A DNA stretch of 64,000 nt from Parietichytrium sp. I65-24A. Lineage: Eukaryota; Sar; Bigyra; Thraustochytrida; Thraustochytriidae. Both the position numbers and the translations under genes were made by a program. The stretch's first letter is position 1; each line of letters opens with the position of its first letter. The notes under the pieces are model-generated. The model saw only the letters and a program-made list of their open reading frames with translations, ran no database searches and was not told the DNA's origin. Below, piece after piece: positions 40,609-53,365 of the stretch. Where the stretch lies: positions 620,001 through 684,000 of the forward strand of contig BLSF01000005.1 of assembly GCA_012862575.1 (NCBI GenBank), written 5' to 3'.

Positions 40609-43267
40609 ATGGTCACACAGCCGGGTGCGGGCGGGTACGCCGCGCTAGCGCAGAGGTCGGCTGCATCTCAAGAGAAAGTCGCGCCACCTGCGACCGGATA
40701 CTCAGCGTAAGTTTCTCGTTTTGTGCGTCACATAGTAGAGCAGGATTTGTATTGCTGATTCATTGTTTGGACGTGCTAGGATGTTGGCCAAGTCCAGAGC
40801 TGCACACGCCGAACCCCTTCGCCAAGAAGCTGTGAAGCCGGAGGATGTACCTGTGAAGACAGAAAAGCCATCTGCGGTCGCAAGCCCGAGGGATTCCAGC
40901 GAGGAAGCTAGAGCCCAAGCTGGGGAGAGTAACCCGGAGCCGGGTACTGTCGAGGAGATCAAAAGCAGGATGGAGGTGGAGCGCAAGATTCGGCTGGAGA
41001 ATATAAGGAGACGTAAAAAGCAGCAACTGAAGCAAAACAACCTGGAGCTGATGGAAGAAAAAGAACGCGCAAAAAAACTGAGGGAGAGGAAGCTTCGAAA
41101 GTCTGAGGCAAATGCCCATATAACAACTGCGAGCAAACCTAGAAACATTAACCGTGAAAGACATGCGAGGCACTCCATGGGAGGTAAAAAGGACGAAACA
41201 CAGTCAGTCATTGTTGAGCGAAATAAATGCGCTGCGTCTGTCAGCGGTCGAACCTTATTATCTGAGCAAATGGGAAACTTCTCTTTTGCAGATGGAGCGG
41301 ATTACTTTTACCAAGAGTTTGCTAGCCTGCATGATTTTCTATCGGGAGTGGACAGTCCCTCAAAGGAACTCTCGGACGCCAAAGGCAAGCCTTCAAACAT
41401 GGAGGAGCGTGGCATTTCTCGGGGATATATAGATGATGCTATCGCTGAAGGCAACGAGGAGGATAGCGAACATATTAAAGACTTTCAAGGATGTGTGGAC
41501 GGCGTAAATGCGATTGACGATGCTGCGAGCCTAGAAGATTCATTGGAATTCGAAATGGAGTCAGTATCAAATCCCGCGAGAGCGAATCAAAGAGCGGCAA
41601 TTCAGACCACTGATGAAGCTCATGCGTATCGTGAGGAAGCTTTGTCAGCTCAAGAGCGAGCTTCTATACACTACCAAGCCGTGGGAGCCGCCAATCATGC
41701 AGAAAGTCGTCCTACGGAGTATTCCCATCTCAGGTTTGATCAACTGAATGTACCTGTAGGCGAGGGTAGAAGGGACAGCTTTAGTAGGAGCTCTTTTCAG
41801 CAGCCTCAAATGCAGCCGCCTGTGGGTTTTACTCAGCATACGGGAGCCAAGCACCCTGTCTTCAATGAAGTACGTTTGAACAATCCCACAGGGATGTCAA
41901 CGTTGCCGCTTGACCACCAGCACGAAGCATCTCAAGATCGAGACTCGCGGGTAATAGAGTCTAGAATCCCGCAGCCCTCAGGCAGGTCGAGCCTTGGTGG
42001 TGAAAGCAAAACGCTGAGCCAGGACAGCAAGCTACTTGAAGAGAAGCCTCGTTGGGGCGGCGGGAACGAGACGGAGAAACAGCGCCAAAGAAGAATCGCG
42101 TCCGAGCGGAGAAAGCGTTACGCGAAAACTTCTCTTTTAAAAATTCAGGCAGAACAGCAACAAAAGCTGCAAACTGCGAAAATGCGGCAAGGGACTGACA
42201 GCAAGCGACAGCACTCAGCCGGGCCTCGCAGCGCTGTGGATTTTAATAACAACTCGTGTTCTCAGGAGGTGTCTTCGGACGCTTTGAATTATACAATGAA
42301 GGAGAAGGAGATGCGGGCCGAGCTCGAAAAGCTGACAATGGAGTTGAACAAGAAGAAGAAGAAGGCAATTCAGAAAGCCGAAAAAGCTCTTGGTCGTAAA
42401 GCTCCAAAGCCGGCCGAAGCCAGAACAGACTCTGCGGACGAGAACCAGCCGGCAACTGGTTCCTGGCGTGAATTACCGCCCATATCGTACCAGCCCAGCA
42501 AAGAGTCTGGCGCTACACCTGCCGAGCGACCAACAACCAAGCCCCTGCAGTCGATTGCGCTCCCGCAGCCCAAGGCGTCAAATTCTTCGCAGCCGACTCA
42601 GATTCCTCAGGCGAATTTGAGTCGGATCGCACGTCCACAACAGATGAGCTCTTGCGATAGCCAACCATCGATTCGCAAGCCTGAGCCTGGGGATGATCGC
42701 ACGCAAACATGCCGGGTTTTTACTCCAAGCCAGCCTCCGCACATGCATCCGCAATCGCACCCGTACCCGCACCCGCCGATCTATGGCCATGCAAGTGGCG
42801 TGGCACCAGTGACGAATTCTCAAGCCCGGCCTCCCATATCCTGGCAAGGAGGTGATGGGAATGAGTTTCACTCTCTCAGTGGCCAACAATTCTATTCGAC
42901 CCCGATGCCGGCATCCTATCCTGAACAAGTCATGTCCGCTCGGCAGCAGCAACCTCCAACGGGTGTCGCGTACCTGAACCCTATCGCGCCTGGCTCTGAA
43001 GCTCGAATGAATAGCTCAATGTATCCTACATCCGGCCCGCACCCACCGAGCCATAACTTTCGGATGGGAAGTTCCGCCCACGAGCCGATCAGGTACGACA
43101 CAGGAAGAGTGGGACTCATGCCTGTGCACGGATTGGCGGAGAACAGTAACGCGCCGCCTAGATCAAGGCCCATGGAGAATGTTGGGCGGACGAATTGCGC
43201 TGATCTAGCTCCAACAAGCTCCGCGGGCGGGTCCATTCGCATGCACAACACTTCTATTCTCTTTTGA
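40609..43267 (+). CDS. Low-complexity charged / proline-rich protein, two exons
   Basis: Exon 1 is 40609-40706 and exon 2 is 40780-43267. The 73-base intron has a GTAAGT donor and a GTGCTAG acceptor, and joining gives one frame of 861 residues. Without exon 1 the first ATG is at 40781. Residues about 80-140 and 440-560 are basic coiled coils (VERKIRLENIRRRKKQQLKQ; TEKQRQRRIASERRKRY). The middle is acidic and Ser-rich, and from about 570 the protein is Pro/Gln/Ser-rich with PHMHPQSHPYPHPP. Such layouts occur in microtubule-binding and RNA-granule proteins; I do not recognise the family. A poly(A)-type signal AATAAA follows the stop, at about 43297. Confidence 0.8.
40707..40779 (+). other. Intron of the charged / proline-rich gene
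   Basis: The GTAAGT donor follows TACTCAGC and the CTAG acceptor precedes GATGTTGGCC; phase 2. Splicing supplies a start codon with an A-rich context (cgaaaATGG). Confidence 0.7.
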
Positions 43268-44661
43268 AGATACTTCTATATTTTAAATTTTCACAATAAA
43301 ATCGTGTACTTTTTCTTTCCTAGCCATGTTTCACTATCAAACTGTCGCGGGCATTTGCAGGCAGGCCTCTCGATTGCCCTTCCGTGGAAGAAGGTTCGAC
43401 TGGTTTCGATTTGGTTGCGTGCTGCCGCGACAAGTTTCAACGCAGCTGAATGTTCGTGATCATTCGTCTTCGCGAACGTTCAACATTCTGAAACTCTGGG
43501 CCCACATGTGCTCTGGGCCGAGAGCTTTATCGTTGGTCAATTTGTTTTTCAGGATGTGTGTCCACGAGAATAGATGTGAAGTTCTGCGTGTTTACTGTCG
43601 ACTTGTTTTTCTGATCCAGGCGACTCAGAACAATTTCACGCTCTAAAATTCTACAAAGTCGTGTTATTTCGAGTGCACAAACATGTACCCGGGACGATGG
43701 AAATGAATTCCACAGTCACAAATAGCCGTTGAAGGTGAGCAATCCGAGTCGGAGTCGGAGTTCATTTGTGCTCAATTATTTCAATGAACATAACATACTG
43801 AACAGCAAAGTTCACATTCTCTTATCTATGGATGTGCGACTTCATCCTTTCGAGGAGCAAGCATGTGAAGAACGTGTTTGTGAATACTGCTTGAGCTTGG
43901 AGGGCGACGTGTACGAAGAGGTGGAGAACTGGTCAGTGAAACTCCGCCACCTCCGACACTTTTGGCATCTTTTGTCGGCTGCTCATTACCGGAAGTCACA
44001 GCGAACGAAGTTGACGAAACCAAGTCGATGGTCCCGCAGCCGGTCCCAGCCCGCACGAAAGTTTCTCGAATTGCTTCTTTAGGCGGATGCACATTCTTCG
44101 CGTGCCCCTTTTCTCCGGTTTCGCCACAAACTAGGCGCACGAAAAGCTTGAGCTAGTGCCGTGGTAGCCGTGGTCACAGGATTGATGCGTTCGGGCCAGG
44201 TTCGGGCGTGTGTATTGTGTTAATTTTCCTAAAATCAGAATTCTGAGTTATAAATCTGGTTTCTTTTGCTTTCGGCAACTTCATTGAACAATGAACATGA
44301 TGCACGAAACAGAGCAACGGGAAGAAGGGAGGGAGCAATTGTCAAAAGCCCAGAGCCAACCCTCCATGCCTCCTGTTTCCCCAGGTACTCCAGGTACTCC
44401 AGGCATCCAGGTACCGGTACAAGCAAGTACTTACATGTGCCCTGCATTGGAGAAAAGCTCGCTCGAGCTTTCGAAGCAGGTCAACTTGTGAATTTTCATT
44501 TCAACCAGTATTAACTAATAATTTCGGTGTTGGAAATTATCCACCCCGATTATCGTGCAAGACGGTTAGGGGTGCATGCACTATGAAAATTGGGTAGTGG
44601 GGGGATAGGGACAGGTGGTTGAAGAGTTGGTTGGCAGTACGATGAAAGAAGGAAGAAAAGT

Positions 44662-44684
44662 TGAGAGAGAGAGAGAGAGAGAGA
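44662..44684. repeat. GA microsatellite
   Basis: About 11 ga units. Confidence 0.9.
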
Positions 44685-47600
44685 CCATGCACATTGGGCC
44701 AAGTTTTGAGTTGACCGAGATCAAGGTGGATGTTCTGAGTTGAATGTGAATGTGGACTTGGAAGCTTTGGACTGTAGTCTAGAGATAGTTGGATGGCAGT
44801 CGCTGAGAAGTTCGCATCCTCACAATCCTCACATTAGTCATCTGACACATCTGTTCTTGGTTTTTACAAACAAATGAATTGTATTGCATTGTACTGTATA
44901 AAATGAAGTTTTTGATTTTTATGGGCCGAGAGTGGAAGCGGCGTCGGCATTTCGGCTCTTTTTAAAATAACGTTTGCCAACGGTTGCATAGCACTACGGT
45001 AGGTTTGCGAGGAGCTTTTTGGTTGACTTTGTTCAAAATAAACATCGCCGTCACTACTTGTCGGACATGTCAGGGCGGACTAGGCCGCACTTGGCGCTCT
45101 GCCTCCATTAGGGTTTAGATGGCGGTGTCCGGCCTGTCCCATCCTCCCTGTGCCCTGCAGTGCAGGGCAAGTCAGCCTTCATGCCTTCTCGTTCGAATGT
45201 ACCGACACTCGAGTATTCTTGATGGGATAATTAATTGTTGTCCACGAAGATGGTTGTCGTGGATGTGTGCAAAGTTTTGATCGCGGAATGCTTTGCGGCG
45301 ATTTGCGACAGGTCGCCTTCAAGTTGGACTTGCGCTCTGTACGATGGGCATCGCTTGTTCCTTGCAAACGACATGAGGATAGTTTCTTTCACAATGTCAA
45401 GACCCAGTCCCTTGGAGGCACGTGTTTTGTGCAAACAACAACAGCAAGTTAGGATACCCTTTGGCACTCCTGGTAAACACGAAGTCTGAGATTGTCCCGC
45501 GACTGCCTCTCCTCCTGTTGGAGAGCAGATCCAACGTCAAAATGGCAGGCCCTAAAGCGATGAGAAGCTTGAAGGACTGGAAGGGATGCTTTCGTTGAAC
45601 ATAGGTCATTGATGATTGCCCACCTCACAATGGTTAACATTAACTCTCTTGATTGCTTTCACTGTCAATTCAATTTTTGGAAACGTTAAGCCTGCAGAAG
45701 CACAAGTACCGGTAGTACCAGAGCGCACATGTGGGTTTGAACGCGTCTGAACCTCCTGAATCCTGAATTCTCGAGTTGTAATAAAGAGCATGAATGAAAA
45801 TAATAAATATTGTGCAGTCTTATTGGTAGTAAGCACAAAGGTTGTAAAAACGTGAAGTGTAGAATGTAGTTCCAGGTATACTCCCTGCCTGTAGACGAAC
45901 TTGTCAGGCTCAGCTTCCCAATCGACCAATCGACCAACGCCAATCGAAAAGGCAAGCCCACTATCCACCGACCGTCCCTGCCTATCCTCGTTATGGACTC
46001 GCGTAAGAGACAGCCAGCCAGCCAGCCGTCTTGAAAGGCCTCCAGAGTCCCGTGCTAGTCAAAGCAGTGCAGTCCAAACCTGGCACTCTCCACATCATGT
46101 ATTCGGTTCAAGCGCTCGGAAACACGTGTCTCAAAGAGTCAAAATGACAAAGAATACAAAAGAAGGGAGAGGAAATAATGCGAAGTTCGGCTTTCTTCGC
46201 CCTTGCGAGGCGAGATGTACCAAATGCAATTGGGGAAGCGGGGCTGCAACCGCATCGCTGAAGGCACCGCTTCCGCTCTTAGCGAAGAAGCGAACAGACA
46301 AACAAAGTCATTATTTTTCCGAGTGGCATTTCACCTTTCTTTCGTTGAGCGACAGAGAAGCATACTTAAAAAGTTACTCGGCAGCGAAGCCGGCACAGAC
46401 CTCGAGAAAGTCGACCTACCTACCATGCCTGCCACCGGGGAAAGAAAACACAAACATCAAGAGCAAGAGCAATCGACTGGCCCATCCATCTCCATCGTCG
46501 CCATCTCATCATCATCCACATCTCATTCCAAGTAGTAACAGTAGTAACAAAATAACTGGAATTCGACGTTTTAACGGACAATCATAGGAAGCGTATCGCA
46601 TTTTTGGTAGAATATAGCGATCCATTAGAACTCCATTATCGAATTAATGGTAGATAAATTAGTCTTGGTAGGCCCAGCCGCGAGTAGAAGCTTTTAAGGC
46701 GAGTCCTAGTATTCGAAATCGGAATTAATGTGATGTGAATTGTCAATGAAAGCCTAACTGTAAGTTTTGGAAGGAGTTTAGCACATAACTTATCGAACGG
46801 CAATAGAGAATAGGAGGAGAGAAAGAAAGAGAAAGAGAGAAACATCTTCGCAATCATCCTTGAGGCGCTTACACTGGCTTCACAGTCGCAGTCAATTCGC
46901 TCTCGATTCGCTCTAAAGTTTGAGCCTCGGTACCGTTCGGGGTCGAGCATGGAGACTCGAGCAAGTGGAGAAAAGTCACAGGTCCCAAAGATGCCAATGG
47001 CGCAGCACTAGTGCAGTAATGGACTGTGGAGCTCAGCAAATAATGTCGTTGGGGAACGTTGCCGCTCGTACCATTCGGGGTGCCGTCCACATAGTCCACA
47101 TAGTCGCCCCTGCTCAAACTGCCGCCTCCCACTCCCTCCCTACCTCCCTATCTCCCTCCGTCTCTCGTGCCTGGCTGGCTGGCGTTGTTGACATCAACGA
47201 GCCAACCACTAGCCTAAAAACACGACGATGAATAGGTCGTGCCTCCTTCCTACTTTCCACTTCCCGTGTTGCTGTGCACTACTGAGGGTAGTGCCCATGA
47301 ATTGACTCACGCCGAGCTGACTCGAAATTGTACATCTTGCGAAGAGGTTGCCTCTCGAGTCGGTGTCCCCGATGGTTTTGACTTTCTTTTTTTCTTTCTT
47401 TGTTTCGGCGTGGCGATGATCAATCAAGATTGTCACAAGCGAGATGGCTGGCTTTATCGTTTTGATCGCGTGAAGCGAAAGGAGGAGGAAAGCTGTGAAA
47501 CCAGGCACCCAGTATCGTGCGTCTCGGCGGCGGCGGCGGCGGAGCGGGCCTTGCAGCAGAACGTGATGGAATGACTTCACAGGCAATAGGCATGTCATCG

Positions 47601-47747
47601 TTCATAAAAAATCATTGTGATGCTAGTGGCTCGCGGGAGGGAAAAAATGAATAGAATGAAAGACTTTTCACTTGAACCCCATTGTCTACGTTCGCGCTCT
47701 TCTAGCCCAGGCTAGATGAGAGAGAGAAAGAAAAAGAGAAGAGGGCA

Positions 47748-47772
47748 GGAGAGAGAGAGAGAGAGAGAGAGG
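47748..47772. repeat. GA microsatellite
   Basis: About 12 ga units after a (gaga)-rich stretch. Confidence 0.9.
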
Positions 47773-48529
47773 GGTTGAGTGGGGAGAAAATTGTACCCGA
47801 CATCTTCTTTCCGGGATGGTCCAACAACACATTGACAAAGGTGGCTTCAGTTGTGTCATGGCACCATGCTACCGGTATAGTGTACTGTACAGTACCCAGT
47901 ACTAACAGCACTGCCCACGGAGATGAGCGTTAGAATGACAGTCCCACATTAAGCGGCCACAACGGAGAAGAGAAGGACGAAGAAATCACTTTTCTAATTA
48001 CAGTACACTCAGATCTATCGCCTGTTCGACTATCAATAATCAATCAATTAATCAGCCATCCCTCTCTCGGATTCCCTCCCTTCGTGCGATCGATCAATGG
48101 ATCTATCCATCCATCTGTCTATGAATCTATCAATCTCCCTCCACTCATGCCTTGCTTAGCAAAGTGCATTTCATCCGTTCATCGATTTCTTTGGCCATCC
48201 GTTCGTCCACCTGTCTAAAGCTGAGCGAGGCCAGCAGCACAGTGCAGCGTATAGCTTTCAAGCTTTTGTCCCACAGGTTGAAGCAACTTTTAGACTGTGA
48301 AATCATCAGCGTCAAGCCCGTTCTGACATTTGGGAGTTGTCAAACCCAGGTCAGAGCTCAAAGCACAGAGACTGAGAGATTGGGTGGGGTAAAACACCGA
48401 CGGCTTTTCCGACAGTTCAGGCAGGCTTCCGGGCCTGAAAGAAAAGGTTGAGCAGACCCTGAATACGGCGCTTCAGGAAACCCGGGAAGAAGAGCAAAGA
48501 GCTTTGAATCTATCTACTAGAGATAAAAA

Positions 48530-50689
48530 ATGAAGGTTGCAGCGCTTGGACTCGCTGCACTGGCAGCGCCTGCGGCCGCGCAGAATTTGAACCCAACCAT
48601 CACCCTCTCGTATCTCCTCTGCGGATGCACAGATTGTTGCGACGTGACGGAGATCGATTGGACGTCCACGGACTCTGTCACCGTTCCTGCCGGGGCGGAT
48701 GCCGTGGAGTGGAATTCGGACACCTACGACCTCGTCCTCGGATGGGAGGTCACTAACAGGCTGACGCACTTTAACCTCGTGGCGAACGGTCCAGTGGATT
48801 GTTCGTCCTCCAAGGCATTTGTCACCAATGAAGCAGAGAGCATGGACGCCAAGACCATCGATATGGTCGACGGCGGCGATAACACCTGCGTCGTTGACTG
48901 GGACAACGTTTTCGAAGACTCCTTCGCTTACTCTACCTACGATGACATTGTCGTCTTTTTTGCGTTCGAGGCAATCTCTGATGAAGATCTTGAGGTCAGT
49001 GTCGTGCCAGACTACAGTCGCGAGATCGTCACTGAGTATGACTCTAGCCGCCCTCTTTTCGTCACCGATGTGTTCTCTCCTGTTCAGGTGGACGGAACCT
49101 GGGGAATCCAGTTGAACTTGCACTACTTCACTGACGGCTCGGAGTGCGCATTTCCGACGTCTTTCCAGTACTATCTTGGTGAGTGCACGGACTTGGAGAC
49201 TCTTACCAGAGAATCGCTCACAGACACCGCAGTCGAGTACCGCGACGAGCCAACCATCAGTGACTATGAGTCGTGTGCAACCAGCAAGGAGCAGGACGGT
49301 GACGATGTGCTCTACACCATCCCTCTTCTCATCGATGAGAGCTCCATCACCCTCGCTGCAGGTTGTGACGAGAGTAAGAGCATCTTGTTCACCAACTCTA
49401 CCGTGTTTTACATGCGCGTCTCCACCGGCCTTGACGGATCAACCAGCGTGCTTGACCTTTCCAACGTCCGCACCACCATCACCGACTACGACATCGCCGA
49501 GCTCTGTGACGGTCTTTTCACCCCACAGGCAAAGATGGAGTTTACCATGGAGAGCAAGGTGACCGACGCTGATTTCAGCGGCTTCTTTCCTGAAACCGAG
49601 ATCACCATTGAGGACGCAGTGTTCGAGCTCGACGAAGATAGCACCTCGTGCACCAGCGACGAAGACACCTCCCTGCACACCTGCACGTTCCGCTACGTCT
49701 CGGTTAATTGCTTGCTGATGACCAACGAAGTAGACGAGTTAACCAGGGAGACCACCTGTAGCTTTGACAATCTCGGCCAAATCAGTACCGAGATCTACTA
49801 CGAGCGCGTCGACGGGGATGACTCTGAGCCATACTCTTTTACTGCTGTTTTGGCCGAGAAGGTGTTCTCCGACTGCTCCACCGCTGGAGAGATTGTCACC
49901 TTCAACACCCAGTTCCCTGTTGAGGTTGTCGCAACTAGCAACGGCGCGTTCAACGAGCCAATTGTCGTGGAAATGCATTACACCGACCCAAGCATGGGAG
50001 CAGACAGTGAGACCACCTTCAAAATCTACAGCGTCGTCGTCAGCGCGGAAGGCGTGAGCCGTAACTTTCTTGTCAACAGCAAGATCGCCCTGATGAACTC
50101 CGAAGCTTCCCCATACTACCGCGATGCACACTTTTGCCGTTACGAGGGCGATGATGCGGATACTTGCGAGCCTTTTTACGAGCTCTTCAGCAACGACTAC
50201 ACTTTGTCGCTTTCAAGCGTCTTTGGCGCCACCGAGAAGGGGTACATGAGCTGCCAAGGGGTCAACACCAGAAATGTCGACAGATTCGTCTTCACCCCAA
50301 CGGAATGGCCAGCGTTTGCTCAGCTTGTTGATGCCACCAACGTACAGGTCGACATCACCGTGTACGCAACCATCGACACATGTGGATTCTATGTTGACGA
50401 GAACACTCGCCGTCTTGGGGACGCACGCTTTATGCAGACCGCCACCGACTTGGAAGATGGTATCTACAAGGTCGTGAACGGCACTGCCACTGTTGTTTTG
50501 AACAGTGACCAGATTCTCGAAGAGAGCGGCAGCGATTCCGACGACAGTACCAAGTCCATGGTTATCTTGGCCGGAGTTCTCTCAGGAGTTCTTTCTCTTT
50601 GCTGCTTCGGATTTGGAGCGCTTCTCATGCGCCGTCGCCGCGACCGCGATGAGGAGAAGAAGCCTGACTCCAGCATGACCCAGGCTTGA
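48530..50689 (+). CDS. Secreted / type I membrane cysteine-containing surface protein
   Basis: 719 residues from an ATG in a strong context (ataaaaaATGA). Residues 1-18 are a signal peptide (MKVAALGLAALAAPAAAQ). The large ectodomain is acidic (Asp, Glu, Thr, Ser, Val) with about 25 cysteines, often near each other (CGCTDCCDV near residue 30), and a few N-glycosylation sites. A membrane segment lies at about 676-699, followed by a basic stop-transfer (MRRRRDRDEEKK) and a short cytoplasmic tail. Codon choice leans strongly to C-ending codons (GAC, ACC, GTC, TAC), more so than in neighbouring genes, which suggests high expression. I see weak periodicity that may reflect repeated beta-sandwich modules, but no named domain. 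It may be a surface coat or adhesion protein; that is a guess. Confidence 0.87.
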   Translation: MKVAALGLAALAAPAAAQNLNPTITLSYLLCGCTDCCDVTEIDWTSTDSVTVPAGADAVEWNSDTYDLVLGWEVTNRLTHFNLVANGPVDCSSSKAFVTNEAESMDAKTIDMVDGGDNTCVVDWDNVFEDSFAYSTYDDIVVFFAFEAISDEDLEVSVVPDYSREIVTEYDSSRPLFVTDVFSPVQVDGTWGIQLNLHYFTDGSECAFPTSFQYYLGECTDLETLTRESLTDTAVEYRDEPTISDYESCATSKEQDGDDVLYTIPLLIDESSITLAAGCDESKSILFTNSTVFYMRVSTGLDGSTSVLDLSNVRTTITDYDIAELCDGLFTPQAKMEFTMESKVTDADFSGFFPETEITIEDAVFELDEDSTSCTSDEDTSLHTCTFRYVSVNCLLMTNEVDELTRETTCSFDNLGQISTEIYYERVDGDDSEPYSFTAVLAEKVFSDCSTAGEIVTFNTQFPVEVVATSNGAFNEPIVVEMHYTDPSMGADSETTFKIYSVVVSAEGVSRNFLVNSKIALMNSEASPYYRDAHFCRYEGDDADTCEPFYELFSNDYTLSLSSVFGATEKGYMSCQGVNTRNVDRFVFTPTEWPAFAQLVDATNVQVDITVYATIDTCGFYVDENTRRLGDARFMQTATDLEDGIYKVVNGTATVVLNSDQILEESGSDSDDSTKSMVILAGVLSGVLSLCCFGFGALLMRRRRDRDEEKKPDSSMTQA

Positions 50690-52098
50690 TCGCCCGGTCA
50701 GTCTGACGATGTGTTCCTCACGCCAGTTTGCTGCCCGCGCAGCGACCACGGTCTGCTATAACTTCTCGAGACAGTTCCGTGTCTCTTTCGTACCCATGTT
50801 TTGCTGCATTAAAAGGGCAACTGACAGCTCTTTCGTATAATTTTTTTCCAAAAATAAAAAAAACTCCCAAGCATAAACCATTCTCACTTTTTTAGAAACA
50901 ACTTTTGCTGCTTGCGCGAGTGGACACGCTGAGTCTTTCCAATCGCCAACCTCGACTTTCGAGACTTTGGACTTCACACGACATGGAAGATGGAAGGAGA
51001 GCTCTTGTCGAGTTCCGGCATTGCTGACGGAGATCTAACAGAGAGCTGAAAGACAAACAGAGAAAGTCCTGCGAACCGCCACCTCGCGATACAAGAAAAG
51101 GACGAGGTTTCCGAAATGCAAAGTTGTCTAGTTCCGAGTTTCAAGTTTCGGGATTGCTGACTTCTGCGAAGCGCTAACACTGACAGTGAGCCATCTGACA
51201 CCGACTACCTGAGCGCTGAGCGCTGCTGGTACAGCAAGTTGGGATGCAGTGCCATTGCTGCCCCTTTCTAACTGTTCTGTTCTTTTCTCTGATGTTCTGA
51301 TGTTCTGATCGGACTGTTTTGTTGTTCCTGATCTATTTTTAATCAATGAACATGGATCAAGAACTATGTAAAAATGAAACGTGAACTGTGGTCAGACAGT
51401 GAGCTCCGCGTACTCTGGGACTTGTCGTATCTGCGGCGAAGTGTGGGTCATTCAGTCAGTCAGTCACACTCACACTCACACTCACAAGCACAGCCCCACC
51501 CGAGAGAGATATGGGAGAAAGATTGGCTCGGTGGAGAGTAAGAGAGCGCCTCGGAGAGGAGCTGCGTTCTGAAAAGTAACATTTCTGGCCCACTCGACGT
51601 TGTTGTTCACATGCTACTCACACTCACTTGCAACCTGTTGTATTAGCCGTCGTGGGGTTTGACTAGCGTACGTTGTGAGGCTGGTACCATTACCCAGTAC
51701 TCAGTACTCACTGTCAATACTCAGGAGCTGTTATCACTTGCACTTGCTCTCGAGACTCGATTGCACCCCGACTTTTTTGGCCATAGTTTACAGTGGTGGC
51801 AGCATGTGGCACTGCAAAGCTGGTCAATGTCTGACTTTGTGAAATGGAATGAAACGTTGTCTGTCACTCGATTGATGGATGAACAGACGGTAGAACGAGG
51901 CAGTGGCGATCGAGTATAGCTCTCTGCTACTTTAGAAGTTCTACTTTTGATTTTAATACAAAGAGAATAAAATAAAAAATGGAATAGTTTTTTCCATGCA
52001 CGACTCCCAGACCTCCGTGACGTATCTTCATGAACATTTTTTTTTTCATGAAAGAAAAAAAAATGGGATCGGGAGAGGAAAGACGGCGAGCGCAATGC
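50690..52098. other. Spacer between convergent genes
   Basis: Contains AATAAAAAAAAC near 50860, a (cact)/(cagt) repeat at 51455-51490 and AATAAAATAAAAAATGG near 51967. No credible gene. Confidence 0.5.
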
Positions 52099-53365
52099 TT
52101 ACTTTTTGTTTTTGGCGTTGGCTTTCAGCTTTGCTTTGCGCTCGAGGTAGCGTGCTTCGGCTGCTTCCCGCTCTTGGGCATCCCGCTCTGTGGTTGGCTC
52201 TGGCAAAGAGGGAATGGAAATCGGTCTGCCAGACTTGTCCAAAGATACGAACACCAGATAGCCTTCGACAGCAACGTAAGATTCGCCAGTCATGAGGTCC
52301 TCTGCCTCGACGACAACGAGGATTTCAAGCGATTTTGAAGATGCAAATGTCGGTCGCGCGCGTATGGTCACCAGGTTGCCGTTCTACGCAATTGGTAAGA
52401 AAAAGAGAGGGAGCACTGTTGTTAGTTGGACTGCAAAAAACACACAGACAGACAATATTTACAGAAAGGCCATGAAACAAAAGCTGACTTACAACAATAG
52501 GCCGCGTGAAATCCAAGGTTTCGATGCTCGCAGTTACCACGTTCGTTCGACAATGCCTCCCAGCAGCAATGCCAGCAGCATTGTCCATTAGCTTGAGGAT
52601 GACACCACCTTGAACGAACGAGCTTTGGTAGCAGTCGCTTGGAAGAATAAGTTGAGAAAGATGCGCGAGCCAGTCGGTTCTCTCGCCAGGCTTCTGCGAG
52701 TCCTCCATGGAGCGGGCTTTGCGCCGTGCCCGGCTTTGCTTCTGGTCGACGTACTTTTCTGCTGCATCCTCGGTCGCAGAAAATGATGGTATCGAGTCTG
52801 CCAGAATGAGTTGCTTGTCGTCAGTCAGAGCTCGCACAGGGACATACCACAGCGTGGCCTCGTTTGTGAGTCTCCTCGAGTCTGCCATATTATCTGCGAC
52901 CACTCTGACGCTCACCTGAATGCTGCTGGGACTCGAGTATGCCACTTCAGCAAACACCTCAGCGAGATCGCCAACGAACATGGGGCCCCAAAAGTCCATA
53001 TGGGAAATGCCCACCAGAGCCACGTCCAGCTTCTCGTTGCTGCCTCTGCGGCAGCTATTCACATACTTTTTGGCGCAAATGGCGCCACCATTGTCCGTCA
53101 TAAATCTCAGAATGCTTCCTCCATGCACGTTTCCCGCAGGATTGGTGTCGTCGGGGAGCATAACTCGTGCGGCGTTTACGTCTCCGGCAATGCTGTGCAC
53201 GCTCTCCTTTCGCTTGAGGCTCCCTGCCACCGAAGACGAGTCCCGTCTGGCGGATCCAACGCTTGGCGTTGCACTGCTCATCTTGACCAATTCGCGCTCG
53301 CTGCGAACACTACGTTTGCTCGACGCCAAACCAAGTTTGCGCACACACAACAGGCTGCTGCGCAT
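52099..53365 (-). CDS. Acyl-CoA thioesterase with two hotdog domains (ACOT7/BACH-like), two exons
   Basis: Exon 1 is 53365-52493 and exon 2 is 52383-52099, with a 109-base GTAAGT..GTAG intron in phase 0, giving 385 residues. The intron is required: it cuts the second hotdog domain between DFTRPIV and NGNLVTIRAR. The first domain (about 62-190) carries MLPDDTNPAGNVHGG and the second (about 245-350) ILPSDCYQSSFVQGG and MDNAAGIAAGRH, the expected substrate-site helices of cytosolic long-chain acyl-CoA hydrolases. The protein hydrolyses acyl-CoA to free fatty acid and CoA. The N-terminus (MRSSLLCVRKLGLASSKRSV) is basic and could target mitochondria, with a second Met at residue 29 as a possible cytosolic start. 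The C-terminus is Lys-rich. Confidence 0.92.
52384..52492 (-). other. Intron of the thioesterase gene
   Basis: On the minus strand, ATTGTT|GTAAGT ... GCGTAG|AACGGC. It restores the hotdog core in frame. Confidence 0.88.

Larger units (their letters stand above)
43268..48529. other. Large gene-poor spacer (5.3 kb)
   Basis: Holds GA microsatellites (44662-44684, 47748-47772), a perfect small palindrome ccctgcagtgcaggg near 45155 and many open frames below 130 codons with no recognisable domain. A promoter for the gene at 48530 should lie at its end. No tRNA found by eye. Confidence 0.45.
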
